Positions 1-12,690 of a stretch of 64,000 nucleotides of DNA are shown here, one piece after another. The position numbers were made by a program, and so were the translations under genes. The notes under the pieces were generated by a model. That model made no database searches. It saw only the letters and a list, made by a program, of their open reading frames with translations, and was not told where the DNA came from. This stretch comes from Sporosarcina sp. HYO08. GTDB taxonomy: Bacteria > Bacillota > Bacilli > Bacillales_A > Planococcaceae. How positions within the stretch are numbered: position 1 is the first letter of the stretch; every line of letters starts with the position of its first letter. The stretch lies in the NCBI RefSeq assembly GCF_001563475.1, contig NZ_LPUT01000027.1, positions 248,001 through 312,000 on the forward strand. The letters run 5' to 3'.

Positions 1-2860
1 ACGTTTTGCTACGTCAGATTTAAATGACCTTTATCGTCGGGTAATCAACCGTAACAATCGTTTGAAACGTCTTCTTGACCTCGGTGCACCTGGCATTATC
101 GTTCAAAACGAAAAACGTATGCTTCAAGAAGCAGTTGATGCGCTCGTTGACAACGGTCGCCGCGGCCGCCCAGTAACAGGACCAGGAAATCGTCCATTAA
201 AGTCTCTTTCACATATGTTGAAAGGGAAGCAAGGTCGTTTCCGTCAAAACTTACTCGGTAAACGAGTTGACTACTCTGGCCGTTCCGTTATCGTTGTTGG
301 CCCGAACTTGAAAATGTATCAATGTGGTTTACCGAAAGAAATGGCCATTGAGCTATTCAAACCATTCGTAATGAAGGAACTTGTTGAACGTGGTTTAGCG
401 CACAATATTAAAAGCGCGAAGCGTAAAATTGAACGCCTTCACTCGGAAGTATGGGATGTATTAGAAGATGTAATTAAAGAGCACCCGGTATTGCTGAACC
501 GTGCACCGACGCTCCACCGTCTTGGGATCCAAGCGTTCGAGCCGGTATTGGTAGAAGGTCGTGCGATTACGCTTCACCCGCTCGTTTGTACGGCATATAA
601 CGCAGACTTTGACGGTGACCAAATGGCTGTTCACGTCCCGTTATCTGCGGAAGCACAAGCCGAAGCACGTCTTCTCATGCTTGCAGCTCAGAACATTTTG
701 AACCCGAAAGATGGGAAGCCAGTTGTTACACCATCCCAAGACATGGTATTAGGAAACTATTACCTCACTTTGGAAAGAAAAGGTGCGACAGGCGAAGGGA
801 CTGTGTTTAGTGATGCAAACGAAGCATTAATTGCTTACCAAAACGGTCACGTACACCTTCATTCTCGTATTGCGATTCAAGCGCGGTCATTAAACAACCC
901 TGCATTTACGGAAGAACAAAACAGCAAGCTGCTTCTAACAACTGTTGGGAAAATTATTTTTAACGAAATTTTGCCAGAGTCGTTCCCGTACATTAACGAG
1001 CCGACAGACTTTAACTTACAAGTTGAAACCCCCGATAAGTACTTCGTTGCGGGAACTGTTAATGTTAAAGAACATCTAGCTGAAATGGATCTTGTCTCAC
1101 CGTTTAAAAAGAAAATCCTTGGGAATATCATCGCGGAAATCTTCAAACGTTTCCATATTACTGAAACGTCTCGAATGCTGGACCGCATGAAGGACCTCGG
1201 ATTTAAATATTCTACTCGTGCTGGTATAACAATTGGTATTTCGGACATCGTTGTACTGCCTAACAAAGATGAAATCTTACAGGAAGCACAAGATAAAGTT
1301 GATAAAGTTCTGCAGCAATTCCGCCGTGGTTTAATCACGGAAGAAGAACGTTACGACCGTGTTATTTCGTACTGGAGCCATGCGAAGGACATCATTCAAG
1401 ATAAATTGATGGATTCCCTTGATAATGCAAACCCAATTTACATGATGAGTGACTCCGGGGCCCGTGGTAACGCATCGAACTTTACGCAACTTGCGGGGAT
1501 GCGTGGTCTCATGGCTAACCCGGCTGGACGTATTATCGAACTTCCGATCAAGTCTTCGTTCCGTGAAGGTCTATCTGTTCTCGAATACTTCATCTCAACA
1601 CACGGTGCGCGTAAAGGTCTTGCTGATACCGCGCTGAAAACAGCTGACTCAGGATACTTGACGCGTCGACTTGTTGACGTTGCGCAAGATGTTATTGTTC
1701 GTGAAGATGATTGTGGGACTGACCGCGGTCTAGAAATCGGTGCACTTACGGAAGGTACAGAAATTATTGAAGGTCTTGATGAGCGTATCGAAGGCCGCCA
1801 TACAAAGAAAACGATCTACCATCCTGAAACAGGCGCAGTTATTCTTGAAAAGGATGGCCTCATTACAGCGGATATTACACGGGCTGTTATGGATGCGGGT
1901 ATTGAAAATGTGACAATCCGCTCTGCCTTTACTTGTAATACAAAACATGGTGTTTGTAAGAAATGTTACGGCATTAACTTGGCGACAGGTGATAAAGTCG
2001 AAGTCGGCGAAGCGGTTGGAATTATTGCAGCGCAGTCAATCGGTGAGCCGGGTACACAGCTTACGATGCGTACGTTCCACACAGGTGGGGTTGCGGGAGA
2101 CGATATTACACAAGGTCTTCCACGTATTCAAGAAATTTTCGAGGCGCGGAATCCGAAAGGTCAAGCTGTTATCTCCGAAATCAAAGGAAATATCATTGAA
2201 ATCGATGAAATACGTGAAGGCCAAAAAGAAATTACAATCCAAGGTGAAGTGGAAACACGTAAATACCTTGCCCCTTACAATGCACGCTTGAAAGTTCAAG
2301 TAGGCGATACGATCGACCGTGGGGATGTTATTACGGAAGGTTCAATTGACCCGAAAGAATTAATCATCGTAAAAGACGTTGCGACAGTTCAAGAATATCT
2401 ATTGAAGGAAGTTCAAAAGGTATACCGTATGCAGGGGGTTGAAATCGGTGATAAGCACGTTGAAGTAATGGTTCGCCAAATGCTTCGTAAAGTGCGGATT
2501 ATTGAAGCGGGCGATACAGATCTATTGCCTGGTTCCTTAATCGATATTCATCAATTTAAAGATGCCAACACGGAAGTGCTTGCGTCAGGAAAAATTCCTG
2601 CAACATGTCGTCCGGTCATCCTTGGTATTACAAAAGCTTCCCTTGAAACAGAATCATTCTTGTCAGCAGCTTCTTTCCAAGAAACGACACGTGTCCTAAC
2701 AGATGCGGCGATCAAAGGAAAGACAGACGAATTGCTTGGCTTGAAAGAGAACGTTATTATCGGAAAACTTGTCCCTGCTGGAACAGGTATGCAGCGCTAT
2801 CGCCATGTCGAAATGGAGCAGGACGAAGAGCTAAGCGAAGAAACAGTCGCGGCTGAATGA
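1..2860 (+). CDS. rpoC: DNA-directed RNA polymerase beta' subunit, 5'-truncated by window edge
   Basis: The largest catalytic subunit of RNA polymerase. The frame is open from base 2, so the gene enters from the left edge; about 950 of the roughly 1,200 residues usual in Bacillales are present. The TTG at 62 is an internal leucine, not a start. The NADFDGDQM loop that holds the catalytic magnesium is encoded at 599-625. The bridge-helix/trigger-loop segment ([22 protein letters not shown]) and a zinc-site CKKC near 1960 follow. The acidic C-terminus (EQDEELSEE) is typical of Bacillales. The gene ends just before a clear terminator. Identity is certain; only the N-terminal clamp region is missing. 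Confidence 0.98.
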   Translation, partial: RFATSDLNDLYRRVINRNNRLKRLLDLGAPGIIVQNEKRMLQEAVDALVDNGRRGRPVTGPGNRPLKSLSHMLKGKQGRFRQNLLGKRVDYSGRSVIVVGPNLKMYQCGLPKEMAIELFKPFVMKELVERGLAHNIKSAKRKIERLHSEVWDVLEDVIKEHPVLLNRAPTLHRLGIQAFEPVLVEGRAITLHPLVCTAYNADFDGDQMAVHVPLSAEAQAEARLLMLAAQNILNPKDGKPVVTPSQDMVLGNYYLTLERKGATGEGTVFSDANEALIAYQNGHVHLHSRIAIQARSLNNPAFTEEQNSKLLLTTVGKIIFNEILPESFPYINEPTDFNLQVETPDKYFVAGTVNVKEHLAEMDLVSPFKKKILGNIIAEIFKRFHITETSRMLDRMKDLGFKYSTRAGITIGISDIVVLPNKDEILQEAQDKVDKVLQQFRRGLITEEERYDRVISYWSHAKDIIQDKLMDSLDNANPIYMMSDSGARGNASNFTQLAGMRGLMANPAGRIIELPIKSSFREGLSVLEYFISTHGARKGLADTALKTADSGYLTRRLVDVAQDVIVREDDCGTDRGLEIGALTEGTEIIEGLDERIEGRHTKKTIYHPETGAVILEKDGLITADITRAVMDAGIENVTIRSAFTCNTKHGVCKKCYGINLATGDKVEVGEAVGIIAAQSIGEPGTQLTMRTFHTGGVAGDDITQGLPRIQEIFEARNPKGQAVISEIKGNIIEIDEIREGQKEITIQGEVETRKYLAPYNARLKVQVGDTIDRGDVITEGSIDPKELIIVKDVATVQEYLLKEVQKVYRMQGVEIGDKHVEVMVRQMLRKVRIIEAGDTDLLPGSLIDIHQFKDANTEVLASGKIPATCRPVILGITKASLETESFLSAASFQETTRVLTDAAIKGKTDELLGLKENVIIGKLVPAGTGMQRYRHVEMEQDEELSEETVAAE

Positions 2861-2875
2861 TCTAAAACAACATAA

Positions 2876-2907
2876 AACGAGGGGATTCAAAAAAATCCCC
2901 CGTTTTT
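2876..2907 (+). terminator. Rho-independent terminator after rpoC
   Basis: Stem ACGAGGGGATT pairing with AATCCCCCGT around an A-rich loop, followed by a T run. It separates rpoBC from the downstream str operon. Confidence 0.85.
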
Positions 2908-2919
2908 CTTCATTATCTG

Positions 2920-2948
2920 TTGACATATTTTTTAGTAGATGATAATAT
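2920..2948 (+). promoter_or_regulatory. Sigma-A promoter of the L7Ae-like protein/rpsL/rpsG operon
   Basis: TTGACA at 2920-2925 and TAATAT at 2943-2948 with a 17-bp spacer, right after the rpoC terminator and 46 bp before the next start codon. Confidence 0.75.
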
Positions 2949-2993
2949 ACAAAAGGTTGATAGTTGAATGTCTGCACTTTGGAGGATATTCGG

Positions 2994-3242
2994 ATGTCTT
3001 ACGATAAAGTTGAACAGGCAAAGAAGACAATCATCGGTACAAAGCAGACCGTAAAAGCAATTCGTGCAGGGATCGTGTCAGAGGTCATCGTTGCAGAAGA
3101 TGCAGAGGAACGGATTACAGCTCCAGTAGTGGAGGAAGCCGGACGTCATAGCATTCAAGTAACGTATGTTCATTCTAGTGAAAAACTTGGACAGATCTGT
3201 GGGATACAAGTTGCTGCATCAGTTGTTGCAATTACCGGCTAA
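2994..3242 (+). CDS. rplGB: L7Ae/L30e/S12e family K-turn-binding ribosomal-type protein (YbxF-like)
   Basis: An 82-residue RNA-binding protein of the L7Ae family, the same length as B. subtilis YbxF (RplGB). Members bind kink-turn RNAs. The ATG at 2994 is chosen because GGAGG at 2981-2985 sits at proper spacing; the upstream in-frame ATG at 2964 has no such site. The core GIVSEVIVAEDAEERITAPV is family-like. It is the first gene of the operon that continues into rpsL and rpsG, the conserved Bacillales arrangement between rpoC and rpsL. Its exact role (ribosome component or regulator) is not settled by sequence. Confidence 0.9.
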   Translation: MSYDKVEQAKKTIIGTKQTVKAIRAGIVSEVIVAEDAEERITAPVVEEAGRHSIQVTYVHSSEKLGQICGIQVAASVVAITG

Positions 3243-3346
3243 TGGTTTTTGTGTAGTTAAAACACAAAGACTTTGTTTTTACCCCAAAAATGAACCACCT
3301 GGATGTGTGGTCTTACAAAAAAGAATTGTGAAAGGAGGACAAACCG

Positions 3347-3766
3347 ATGCCTACAATTAACCAATTGGTCCGTAAACCACGTAAATCTAAAGTGGAAGGA
3401 TCTAAAGCTCCAGCGCTCGGAAAAAGCTATAACAGCTTCAAAAAGTCAATGACAAACGTGAACTCACCACAAAAACGGGGTGTTTGTACACGTGTTGGTA
3501 CAATGACACCGAAGAAACCGAACTCGGCTCTTCGTAAATATGCGCGTGTACGTTTGACAAACCAACTGGAAGTCAACGCATACATCCCGGGTGAAGGTCA
3601 CAACCTTCAAGAGCACAGCGTTGTGCTAATCCGCGGTGGACGTGTAAAAGACTTACCGGGTGTTCGTTACCATGTCGTGCGTGGTGCACTTGACACAGCA
3701 GGTGTTCAAGGCCGTATGCAAAGCCGTTCACAATACGGTGCAAAAAAACCAAAAGAAAAGAAATAA
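3347..3766 (+). CDS. rpsL: 30S ribosomal protein S12
   Basis: Decoding-centre protein of the small subunit, 139 residues (usual length 137-140). The [11 protein letters not shown] loop carries lysine at the position mutated in streptomycin resistance (K56 in Bacillus numbering), and GGRVKDLPG carries the second such lysine, so the visible sequence is the drug-sensitive type. The start is set by AAAGGAGG a few bases upstream of ATG. The 104-bp gap before it contains two weak hairpins and no gene. It is cotranscribed with rpsG. Confidence 0.98.
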   Translation: MPTINQLVRKPRKSKVEGSKAPALGKSYNSFKKSMTNVNSPQKRGVCTRVGTMTPKKPNSALRKYARVRLTNQLEVNAYIPGEGHNLQEHSVVLIRGGRVKDLPGVRYHVVRGALDTAGVQGRMQSRSQYGAKKPKEKK

Positions 3767-3804
3767 TATATCTTATATGATTATCTCGAAAGGAGGAAAA
3801 CAAC

Positions 3805-4275
3805 ATGCCTCGTAAAGGTCCTGTTGCTAAACGTGACGTTCTTCCAGATCCAATTTACAATTCGAAGCTCGTCTCACGTCTCATCAATAAAATGATGGTT
3901 GACGGCAAAAAGGGTACATCCCAAAAAATCCTCTATGGTGCGTTCGAACTTGTAAAAGAACGTTCTGGAAAGGATCCAATTGAAGTATTTGAAGCTGCGC
4001 TTAACAACGTAATGCCAGTACTAGAAGTACGCGCGCGTCGTGTAGGTGGAGCAAACTACCAAGTTCCGGTTGAAGTGCGCCCAGAGCGTCGTACAACACT
4101 TGGACTTCGCTACCTAGTGAACTACTCTCGTTCACGTGGTGAAAAAACGATGGAAGAGCGTCTTGCAAACGAAATTCTTGACGCTTCAAACAATACAGGT
4201 GCTTCTGTAAAACGTCGTGAAGAAATGCATAAAATGGCAGAAGCGAACAAAGCATTCGCTCACTACCGCTGGTAA
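3805..4275 (+). CDS. rpsG: 30S ribosomal protein S7
   Basis: Primary 16S rRNA binder that nucleates assembly of the 30S head, 156 residues (standard length). The conserved start [20 protein letters not shown] and the basic [19 protein letters not shown] stretch identify it. AAAGGAGG precedes the ATG. In E. coli S7 represses its own operon by binding the rpsL-rpsG gap. Here the gap is only 38 bp with no obvious structure, while the strong hairpins lie downstream, before fusA. Confidence 0.98.
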   Translation: MPRKGPVAKRDVLPDPIYNSKLVSRLINKMMVDGKKGTSQKILYGAFELVKERSGKDPIEVFEAALNNVMPVLEVRARRVGGANYQVPVEVRPERRTTLGLRYLVNYSRSRGEKTMEERLANEILDASNNTGASVKRREEMHKMAEANKAFAHYRW

Positions 4276-4284
4276 GATCGGAAA

Positions 4285-4359
4285 TTCAAGCAAATACGCC
4301 TTGGCGTATTTGCTTGAAAATCCGCTGTACAGATTTGATCGAACTCGTTCGGTGAAATC
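4285..4359 (+). promoter_or_regulatory. Two tandem hairpins in the rpsG-fusA gap
   Basis: A perfect 16-bp inverted repeat (4285-4300 with 4303-4318, 2-nt loop) is followed by a second imperfect hairpin (4332-4344 with 4347-4359). Neither has a T run, so they are not ordinary terminators. They occupy most of the rpsG-fusA gap and could act in RNA processing, partial termination or translational control of EF-G. Confidence 0.6.
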
Positions 4360-4389
4360 TTAATCCGAATTTGGAAGGAGATATACAAA

Positions 4390-6468
4390 ATGGCTAGAGA
4401 GTTCTCCTTAGAGAATACTCGTAACATTGGTATTATGGCTCACATCGACGCTGGTAAAACAACGACGACTGAGCGTATCCTTTATTACACAGGTAAAATC
4501 CATAAACTTGGTGAAACACACGAAGGTGCATCCCAAATGGACTGGATGGAGCAGGAACAAGAGCGTGGAATCACGATCACTTCTGCAGCAACAACAGCGC
4601 AATGGAAAGGTCACCGTATCAATATCATTGACACACCAGGTCACGTGGACTTCACAGTTGAAGTTGAACGTTCCCTACGTGTACTTGACGGTGCGGTAAC
4701 GGTTCTTGACGCGCAATCAGGCGTTGAGCCTCAAACTGAAACAGTTTGGCGCCAAGCGACTACATACGGTGTACCACGTATCGTATTCGTCAACAAAATG
4801 GACAAAACAGGTGCTGACTTCGAATACGCGGTAAGCACTTTGCATGATCGTCTTCAAGCGAACGCGCATCCAATTCAGCTTCCAATCGGAGCGGAAGATA
4901 ATTTCAGTGGAATTATCGACTTAATCGAAATGAAAGCTACAATCTATGGTAATGACCTAGGTACGGATATTAGCGTTGAAGATATTCCAGAAGATATGGT
5001 TGCAAAAGCTGAGGAATACCGTGAGAAGCTAATCGAAGCAGTTGTTGACTTCGATGAAGATCTTATGGAAAAATACCTTGGCGGCGAAGAAGTATCTGTT
5101 GAAGAAATTAAAGCTGCAATCCGTAAAGCGACACTTGCTGTTGAATTCTTCCCAGTAGTTTGCGGAACAGCATTCAAAAACAAAGGTGTACAACTTGTTC
5201 TTGATGCGACATTAGATTACCTTCCAGCTCCAACTGATGTTGAAGCAATGAAAGGGATCAACCCAGATACTGAAGAAGAAGAGGATCGTCCATCAAGTGA
5301 CGAAGCACCATTCTCAGCACTTGCGTTTAAAGTTATGACGGATCCATTCGTTGGTAAGTTAACATTCTTCCGTGTGTACTCAGGTGTTCTACAATCTGGT
5401 TCATACGTGAAAAACTCCACGAAAGGGAAGCGTGAGCGTGTTGGACGTATCCTACAAATGCACGCGAACTCTCGTGAAGAAATCGCTGAAGTTCATGCGG
5501 GTGAAATCGCAGCTGCAGTTGGTTTGAAAGATACAGGTACTGGTGACACATTATGTGACGAAAAAGCACCTATTATCTTAGAGTCAATGGAATTCCCAGA
5601 GCCGGTTATTTCCGTTGCAATCGAACCAAAAACAAAAGCGGACCAAGACAAAATGGGTCAAGCACTTGCGAAACTTCAAGAGGAAGACCCAACTTTCCGC
5701 GCGCATACTGACCAAGAAACAGGCGAAGTTATCATCGCTGGTATGGGTGAGCTTCACCTTGATATCATCGTCGACCGTCTGAAACGTGAGTTCAAAGTAG
5801 AAGCAAACGTTGGAGCACCACAAGTTTCTTACCGTGAGACATTCCGTGCATCTGCAGAGGTTGAAGGGAAATTCGTTCGTCAATCTGGTGGACGTGGTCA
5901 ATTCGGTCACGTTTGGATCGAGTTCTCTCCAAACGAAGAAGGAAAAGGCTTCGAGTTCGAAAACGCAATCGTCGGTGGGGTTGTTCCACGTGAATACATT
6001 CCAGCTGTTGAAGCAGGTCTACGTGACTCGCTTGACAACGGGGTTATCGCAGGATACCCATTAATCGACATTAAAGCTCGTCTATTCGATGGTTCATACC
6101 ACGACGTAGACTCCAACGAAATGGCGTTTAAGATTGCTGCATCTATGGCACTTAAAAACGCAGTTTCAAAAGTTAACCCAGTTCTTCTTGAGCCAATGAT
6201 GAAAGTTGAAGTAATCATTCCTGAAGAGTACATGGGCGACATCATGGGTGACATCACTTCACGCCGTGGTCGCGTTGAAGGAATGGACGCTCGTGGTAAT
6301 GCACAAGTTGTACGTGCAATGGTTCCGCTTGCTGAAATGTTTGGATATGCAACATCTCTACGTTCAAACACACAAGGACGCGGAGTCTTCTCAATGGTAT
6401 TCGATCACTACGAAGAAGTGCCGAAATCCATTGCTGAAGAAGTTATCAAGAAAAACAAAGGTGAATAA
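4390..6468 (+). CDS. fusA: Translation elongation factor G
   Basis: GTPase that drives ribosomal translocation, 692 residues (full length). The P-loop [15 protein letters not shown] is near residue 20, followed by the switch [10 protein letters not shown] and [10 protein letters not shown]4 motifs. Domain IV is complete to the C-terminus. GGAAGGAG lies just before the ATG. The gene sits in the conserved rpsL-rpsG-fusA-tuf order but is separated from rpsG by a hairpin-rich gap. Confidence 0.98.
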   Translation: MAREFSLENTRNIGIMAHIDAGKTTTTERILYYTGKIHKLGETHEGASQMDWMEQEQERGITITSAATTAQWKGHRINIIDTPGHVDFTVEVERSLRVLDGAVTVLDAQSGVEPQTETVWRQATTYGVPRIVFVNKMDKTGADFEYAVSTLHDRLQANAHPIQLPIGAEDNFSGIIDLIEMKATIYGNDLGTDISVEDIPEDMVAKAEEYREKLIEAVVDFDEDLMEKYLGGEEVSVEEIKAAIRKATLAVEFFPVVCGTAFKNKGVQLVLDATLDYLPAPTDVEAMKGINPDTEEEEDRPSSDEAPFSALAFKVMTDPFVGKLTFFRVYSGVLQSGSYVKNSTKGKRERVGRILQMHANSREEIAEVHAGEIAAAVGLKDTGTGDTLCDEKAPIILESMEFPEPVISVAIEPKTKADQDKMGQALAKLQEEDPTFRAHTDQETGEVIIAGMGELHLDIIVDRLKREFKVEANVGAPQVSYRETFRASAEVEGKFVRQSGGRGQFGHVWIEFSPNEEGKGFEFENAIVGGVVPREYIPAVEAGLRDSLDNGVIAGYPLIDIKARLFDGSYHDVDSNEMAFKIAASMALKNAVSKVNPVLLEPMMKVEVIIPEEYMGDIMGDITSRRGRVEGMDARGNAQVVRAMVPLAEMFGYATSLRSNTQGRGVFSMVFDHYEEVPKSIAEEVIKKNKGE

Positions 6469-6608
6469 GCAAATTCATCCTTGTTTCTGTAAACAATAAC
6501 TTGTAAGATATGGATAGTTGAGGACACCCTGGGGCCCCGGGGGATTCTCGGCATCCGTAGCTATAAAAAACTAAAAAAACTTTTATATTTTGAGGGAGGA
6601 TTTCCAAA

Positions 6609-7796
<1,188 letters not shown>

Positions 7797-7810
7797 TAAA
7801 CGTTTATTTT

Positions 7811-7841
7811 AAAATCCCGTCCTTTGTGGCGGGATTTTTTT
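7811..7841 (+). terminator. Terminator after tuf
   Basis: AAATCCCG pairs with CGGGATTT, followed by seven T. It ends the str operon. Confidence 0.9.
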
Positions 7842-7881
7842 GCCTTTTGCGAATCTACCTGTCGAAATGCGGGAAAACTCG

Positions 7882-7910
7882 TTGACAGAAGGGCGGACCT
7901 TTGATAGATT
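7882..7910 (+). promoter_or_regulatory. Sigma-A promoter of the YuiF-like antiporter gene
   Basis: TTGACA 7882-7887, 17-bp spacer, TAGATT 7905-7910. It lies 60 bp upstream of the start codon and after the tuf terminator, giving the antiporter gene its own transcription. Confidence 0.7.
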
Positions 7911-7969
7911 TAGTAACGTTCTTCAACGCTTTAATGTGACGAAGCAAACGAGTTGTAGGGGGATTTACT

Positions 7970-9289
7970 ATGAATGCAGTAATTATAGCTGTTCTAGCTA
8001 TGTTGATATTGAGTCTGTTGCGCGTCAATGTCGTACTTGCACTAGTAGCAGGCAGCGTCATCGGCGGTTTTGTCGGCGGACTATCGTTCGAGGAAACCAT
8101 TGCTACATTTACGGGGGGGTTAGGGGCTGGTGCGACAATCGCGCTCAGCTATGCATTGCTCGGAGGATTCGCTGTCGCGATATCAAAGACAGGCATGCCG
8201 CAATTGCTTGTTTCTGCGATGTTGCGTCTTATGAAAAAAGAGGGAGAAGGGAATCAGTCAGGACTTGGTAAAGTGCTCATCGTGTTAATTCTTTTGACGA
8301 TGGCGCTATTCTCGCAAAACTTAATCCCGATTCATATTGCCTTTATTCCATTACTTGTTCCACCGATTCTGCATGTATTGAATGTAATGAAAGTGGATCG
8401 GCGCCTGATTGCCTGCGTTTTAACATTCGGTTTAACCGCGCCCTATATCCTGCTTCCTTATGGATACGGGTTCATCTTCCATGAGATTCTTGCCGCGCAA
8501 ATGAATGCTGCGGGATTGGCGATTGACCTGACTGATATACCGAAGGCGATGGCATGGCCAGTCCTTGGTTTGTTCGTTGGTCTTCTGATTGCGATCTTTA
8601 TCTCTTATCGAAAGCCAAGAGACTATGAGGATCGGGGAACAGCCGAACTTGGGGAATCGTTAATGGTCGAGAAAAAGAAAATCTTCTTCACAGTGGCTTC
8701 CTTACTTGGCACGATTGCAGTGCAAGTCCCGACGCAGTCGATGATTGCGGGCGCGGTAACAGGTATTGCGATTCTTTATGTAACGGGAGTATTGAAATGG
8801 AAGGAAGCTGACAGCCTTTTAAATGAAGGGATGCGCATGATGGCATTCGTCGGCTTTGTTATGATTGCAGCAAATGGATTTGCTTCTGTATTGAAAAAGA
8901 CTGGACATATCCTAACGCTTGTCGAAAGCTCGAGTGCACTTCTTGGTGATCATAAAGGAATGGCCGCTTTCGTTATGCTGCTTGTTGGTTTGGTTGTGAC
9001 GATGGGCATCGGATCGTCGTTTGCGACAATCCCAATTATTGCTTCGATTTTTGTTCCGCTTAGTATCGCTTTCGGATTCAGCCCGATGGCAATTATCGTA
9101 TTGATCGGCACGGCTGCTGCTTTAGGTGATGCAGGGTCACCTGCTTCCGATTCGACTTTGGGACCGACAGCCGGACTTAATGCAGACGGGCAGCATAATC
9201 ATATTTGGGATACTTGTGTCCCGACGTTCTTGCATTATAATATTCCTTTGATCGTTTTCGGCTGGGTGACAGCGATGATCATAGGTTAA
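7970..9289 (+). CDS. Na+/H+ antiporter family membrane protein (YuiF-like)
   Basis: A 439-residue polytopic membrane protein with about 11-12 hydrophobic segments, matching the length and pattern of B. subtilis YuiF in the NhaC-related ion transporter superfamily. The C-terminal signature region GDAGSPASDSTLGPTAGLN followed by HNHIWDTC is characteristic. GGGGGA is spaced 6 nt from the ATG. Substrate is not provable from sequence: Na+/H+ exchange is the family name, but relatives move amino acids or other solutes. Its place between tuf and rpsJ is unusual; in B. subtilis the two ribosomal clusters are adjacent. It has its own promoter. Confidence 0.85.
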   Translation: MNAVIIAVLAMLILSLLRVNVVLALVAGSVIGGFVGGLSFEETIATFTGGLGAGATIALSYALLGGFAVAISKTGMPQLLVSAMLRLMKKEGEGNQSGLGKVLIVLILLTMALFSQNLIPIHIAFIPLLVPPILHVLNVMKVDRRLIACVLTFGLTAPYILLPYGYGFIFHEILAAQMNAAGLAIDLTDIPKAMAWPVLGLFVGLLIAIFISYRKPRDYEDRGTAELGESLMVEKKKIFFTVASLLGTIAVQVPTQSMIAGAVTGIAILYVTGVLKWKEADSLLNEGMRMMAFVGFVMIAANGFASVLKKTGHILTLVESSSALLGDHKGMAAFVMLLVGLVVTMGIGSSFATIPIIASIFVPLSIAFGFSPMAIIVLIGTAAALGDAGSPASDSTLGPTAGLNADGQHNHIWDTCVPTFLHYNIPLIVFGWVTAMIIG

Positions 9290-9384
9290 TATGTAACAAT
9301 GTTGCGACTATTAGACAATAAGTTGCATAAAAGGACATCAACACTTATAATGAATAAGTCGACAAAAGAATTTCGCCAAAAGAC

Positions 9385-9413
9385 TTGCGGGATTCTTTTT
9401 CGTTGTGTATAAT
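9385..9413 (+). promoter_or_regulatory. Promoter of the S10-spc-alpha superoperon
   Basis: TTGCGG 9385-9390, 17-bp spacer, consensus TATAAT 9408-9413. The start of transcription would lie about 120 nt before rpsJ, leaving a structured leader. Confidence 0.65.
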
Positions 9414-9418
9414 GTTGA

Positions 9419-9850
<432 letters not shown>

Positions 9851-9894
9851 TCGATTAAAATAATAAACTTACATTAATTCAGGAGGTGTGACAA

Positions 9895-10524
9895 ATGACC
9901 AAAGGAATCTTAGGGAGAAAACTCGGCATGACGCAAATTTTTGCTGAAAATGGAGATATGATCCCAGTAACTGTAATTGAGGCTGCACCGAACGTTGTTC
10001 TTCAAAAGAAGACGGTTGAAACAGACGGCTACGCGTCAATTCAGCTTGGATTTGAAGACAAACGTGAGAAACTTGCAAACAAACCTGAAAAAGGCCATGT
10101 TGCAAAAGCTGAAACAGCACCTAAGCGCTTCATTCGTGAATTCCGCGAAATGGACGTAGAGGCTTACGAAGTTGGTCAGGAAGTCAAAGTTGATGCATTC
10201 GCTGAAGGCGATATCGTCGACATTACAGGTACATCAAAAGGTAAAGGTTTCCAAGGTGTTATTAAACGCCACGGATATGCACGCGGGCCAATGAGCCACG
10301 GTTCACGTTTCCACCGTGCACCAGGTTCAATCGGTTCAGTTGACGCACAACGCGTATTCAAAGGAACGTTGCTTCCAGGACGTATGGGCGGCGACACTGT
10401 AACGATCCAAAATTTAGAAATCGTACGAGTTGACGCTGAGCGTAACTTGCTACTTGTAAAAGGAAATGTTCCAGGAGCGCGCAAATCACTTATTCAAGTA
10501 AAAAGCGCAATCAAAGGGAACTAA
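9895..10524 (+). CDS. rplC: 50S ribosomal protein L3
   Basis: Early 23S rRNA binder that reaches toward the peptidyl-transferase centre, 209 residues. It starts [16 protein letters not shown], and the central [13 protein letters not shown] loop is the extension into the rRNA core. AGGAGGTG precedes the ATG. It lies in operon order rpsJ-rplC-rplD-rplW with short gaps. Confidence 0.98.
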   Translation: MTKGILGRKLGMTQIFAENGDMIPVTVIEAAPNVVLQKKTVETDGYASIQLGFEDKREKLANKPEKGHVAKAETAPKRFIREFREMDVEAYEVGQEVKVDAFAEGDIVDITGTSKGKGFQGVIKRHGYARGPMSHGSRFHRAPGSIGSVDAQRVFKGTLLPGRMGGDTVTIQNLEIVRVDAERNLLLVKGNVPGARKSLIQVKSAIKGN

Positions 10525-10549
10525 TCATTAAAGGAAGGAGGAAATAGGA

Positions 10550-11173
10550 ATGCCTAAAGTATCCGTACTAAGCCAGACAGGATCTTCAGTCGGTGAAATC
10601 GAACTAAATGAAGCTGTATTTGGAATCGAGCCAAACGAAGCTGTCTTATTTGAAACATTGGTTCAACAACGTGCAGCATTGCGCCAAGGGAACCATAAAG
10701 TAAAAACTCGCGCCGAAGTTGCCGGCGGTGGCCGTAAACCATGGCGTCAAAAAGGAACTGGTCGTGCTCGTCAAGGGTCGATTCGTTCACCACAATGGCG
10801 TGGAGGCGGGATTGTCTTCGGACCATCACCACGCAGCTATAGCTACAAATTACCGAAAAAAGTTCGTAGATTGGCTCTTCTTTCAGCACTTTCAACGAAA
10901 GTTCGCGAAGAGAATCTAATCGTACTTGACGGATTAACATTTGAAGCGCCAAAAACAAAGGAATTCGTTAAAGTTCTAGCAGACCTTTCAATTGAGAAAA
11001 AAGCGTTGATCGTTACTGCAGATCTAGACGAAACTGTGGCATTGTCCGCACGCAATATTCCTGGAGTTAGCGTTGTAACAGCTAGCGGCATTAACGTCCT
11101 AGACCTTGTCGCGCACGATAAGCTTGTCATGACTAAAGCAGCAGTTGAAAAAGTAGAGGAGGTGCTTGGTTAA
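10550..11173 (+). CDS. rplD: 50S ribosomal protein L4
   Basis: Large-subunit protein whose extended loop lines the exit tunnel, 207 residues. The loop [15 protein letters not shown] is the region altered in macrolide resistance in other bacteria and looks wild type. Its stop codon overlaps the rplW start by one base, which suggests translational coupling. Confidence 0.98.
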   Translation: MPKVSVLSQTGSSVGEIELNEAVFGIEPNEAVLFETLVQQRAALRQGNHKVKTRAEVAGGGRKPWRQKGTGRARQGSIRSPQWRGGGIVFGPSPRSYSYKLPKKVRRLALLSALSTKVREENLIVLDGLTFEAPKTKEFVKVLADLSIEKKALIVTADLDETVALSARNIPGVSVVTASGINVLDLVAHDKLVMTKAAVEKVEEVLG

Positions 11174-11457
11174 TGGAAGCACGTGATATTCTAAAACGTC
11201 CGGTCATTACCGAGCGTACTTCTGAGCAAATGGAATTCAAGAAATACACTTTTGAGGTTGACACTCGTGCAAACAAAACACACATCAAGCAAGCTATCGA
11301 AGAAGTCTTCGGAGTGGAAGTTGAGAAAGTCAACGTACAAAACTACAAAGGCAAGTTTAAACGTATGGGCAAACACGCTGGCTATACAAACAAACGCCGT
11401 AAAGCAATTGTGACATTAACTGCTGATTCAAAAGACATCGAACTATTCGAAATCTAA
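11173..11457 (+). CDS. rplW: 50S ribosomal protein L23
   Basis: Protein at the tunnel exit that docks trigger factor and the signal recognition particle, 94 residues. [18 protein letters not shown] and [14 protein letters not shown] are typical. The ATG overlaps the rplD stop (TAATG) and GAGGAGG lies inside rplD. Confidence 0.97.
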   Translation: MEARDILKRPVITERTSEQMEFKKYTFEVDTRANKTHIKQAIEEVFGVEVEKVNVQNYKGKFKRMGKHAGYTNKRRKAIVTLTADSKDIELFEI

Positions 11458-11501
11458 TTGAAAAAAGCTAGATAGCTAAAATAACGAAGGAGGGAACACC
11501 A

Positions 11502-12332
11502 ATGGCGATTAAGAAATACAAACCTACCTCCAACGGGCGTCGTAATATGACATCATCTGACTACTCCGCAATTACTACGGATAAACCAGAAAAATCATTG
11601 CTTGCACCACTAACACGCAAAGGCGGCCGCAACAATACAGGTAGGACTACAGTTCGTCACCAAGGTGGAGGCCACAAGCGCCAATACCGTGTCATCGATT
11701 TCCAACGTCGAAAAGATGGCATTCCAGGACGCGTTGCTACGATCGAATACGATCCAAACCGTTCTGCTAACATCGCATTGATCAACTATGTAGATGGAGA
11801 AAAACGTTACATCCTTGCTCCAAAAGGATTGCAAGTGGGCATGACAGTTATGTCTGGTCCAGATGCAGACATTCGAGTAGGTAACTCATTGCCACTTGAA
11901 AACATTCCAATGGGTTCTACAATTCATAATATCGAATTGAAACCAGGTAAAGGCGGTCAGCTAGTACGTTCTGCAGGTACTTCTGCACAACTTCTTGGCC
12001 GTGAAGGAAAGTACGTAATTGTACGCCTTCAATCAGGCGAAGTTCGCATGATTCTTGCTACTTGCCGCGCGACAATCGGTCAAGTTGGTAATGAGCAACA
12101 CGAATTGATTAACATCGGTAAAGCAGGTCGTTCACGCTGGTTAGGTAAGCGTCCAGCAGTTCGCGGATCTGTTATGAACCCTAACGATCACCCACACGGT
12201 GGTGGTGAAGGACGTACACCAATTGGACGTACAAGTCCTGTTACACCTTGGGGTAAACCAACAATTGGTTACAAAACACGCAAGAAAAACAATAAATCCG
12301 ACAAACTTATCGTTCGTCGTCGTAAAAAATAA
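11502..12332 (+). CDS. rplB: 50S ribosomal protein L2
   Basis: Conserved 23S binder needed for subunit joining and peptidyl transfer, 276 residues. The C-terminal [15 protein letters not shown] segment with its essential histidine is intact. GAAGGAGGG precedes the ATG. Confidence 0.98.
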   Translation: MAIKKYKPTSNGRRNMTSSDYSAITTDKPEKSLLAPLTRKGGRNNTGRTTVRHQGGGHKRQYRVIDFQRRKDGIPGRVATIEYDPNRSANIALINYVDGEKRYILAPKGLQVGMTVMSGPDADIRVGNSLPLENIPMGSTIHNIELKPGKGGQLVRSAGTSAQLLGREGKYVIVRLQSGEVRMILATCRATIGQVGNEQHELINIGKAGRSRWLGKRPAVRGSVMNPNDHPHGGGEGRTPIGRTSPVTPWGKPTIGYKTRKKNNKSDKLIVRRRKK

Positions 12333-12392
12333 TGTGATTGCACTGCGGTTCGATCAGTGGACCGTAGTACAAACACGAAGGGAGGTTCCGAC

Positions 12393-12671
12393 ATGGGCCG
12401 CAGCTTGAAAAAAGGACCTTTTGTTGATGATCACCTAATGAAAAAGGTGGAAGCACAAAAAGCATCCGAGAAAAAACAGGTTATTAAAACTTGGTCACGC
12501 CGTTCAACAATCTTCCCGACATTCATTGGCGTAACGATTGCTGTTTACGATGGTCGTAAACACGTTCCTGTCTACGTGACTGAAGATATGGTTGGACACA
12601 AACTTGGTGAATTCGTACCAACGCGCACATACAAAGGCCATGGTGCCGACGATAAGAAAACAAGACGTTAA
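12393..12671 (+). CDS. rpsS: 30S ribosomal protein S19
   Basis: Head protein of the small subunit that works with S13, 92 residues. It starts [18 protein letters not shown]. The ATG at 12393 is preceded by GGGAGG; the longer upstream frame has no support. Confidence 0.97.
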   Translation: MGRSLKKGPFVDDHLMKKVEAQKASEKKQVIKTWSRRSTIFPTFIGVTIAVYDGRKHVPVYVTEDMVGHKLGEFVPTRTYKGHGADDKKTRR

Positions 12672-12690
12672 TTGAGAGGAGGTTATCCTG

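Noticed and set aside
62-64. TTG as the start of rpoC
   Set aside because: The frame is open to the window edge, and upstream residues ([20 protein letters not shown]) are conserved in RpoC.
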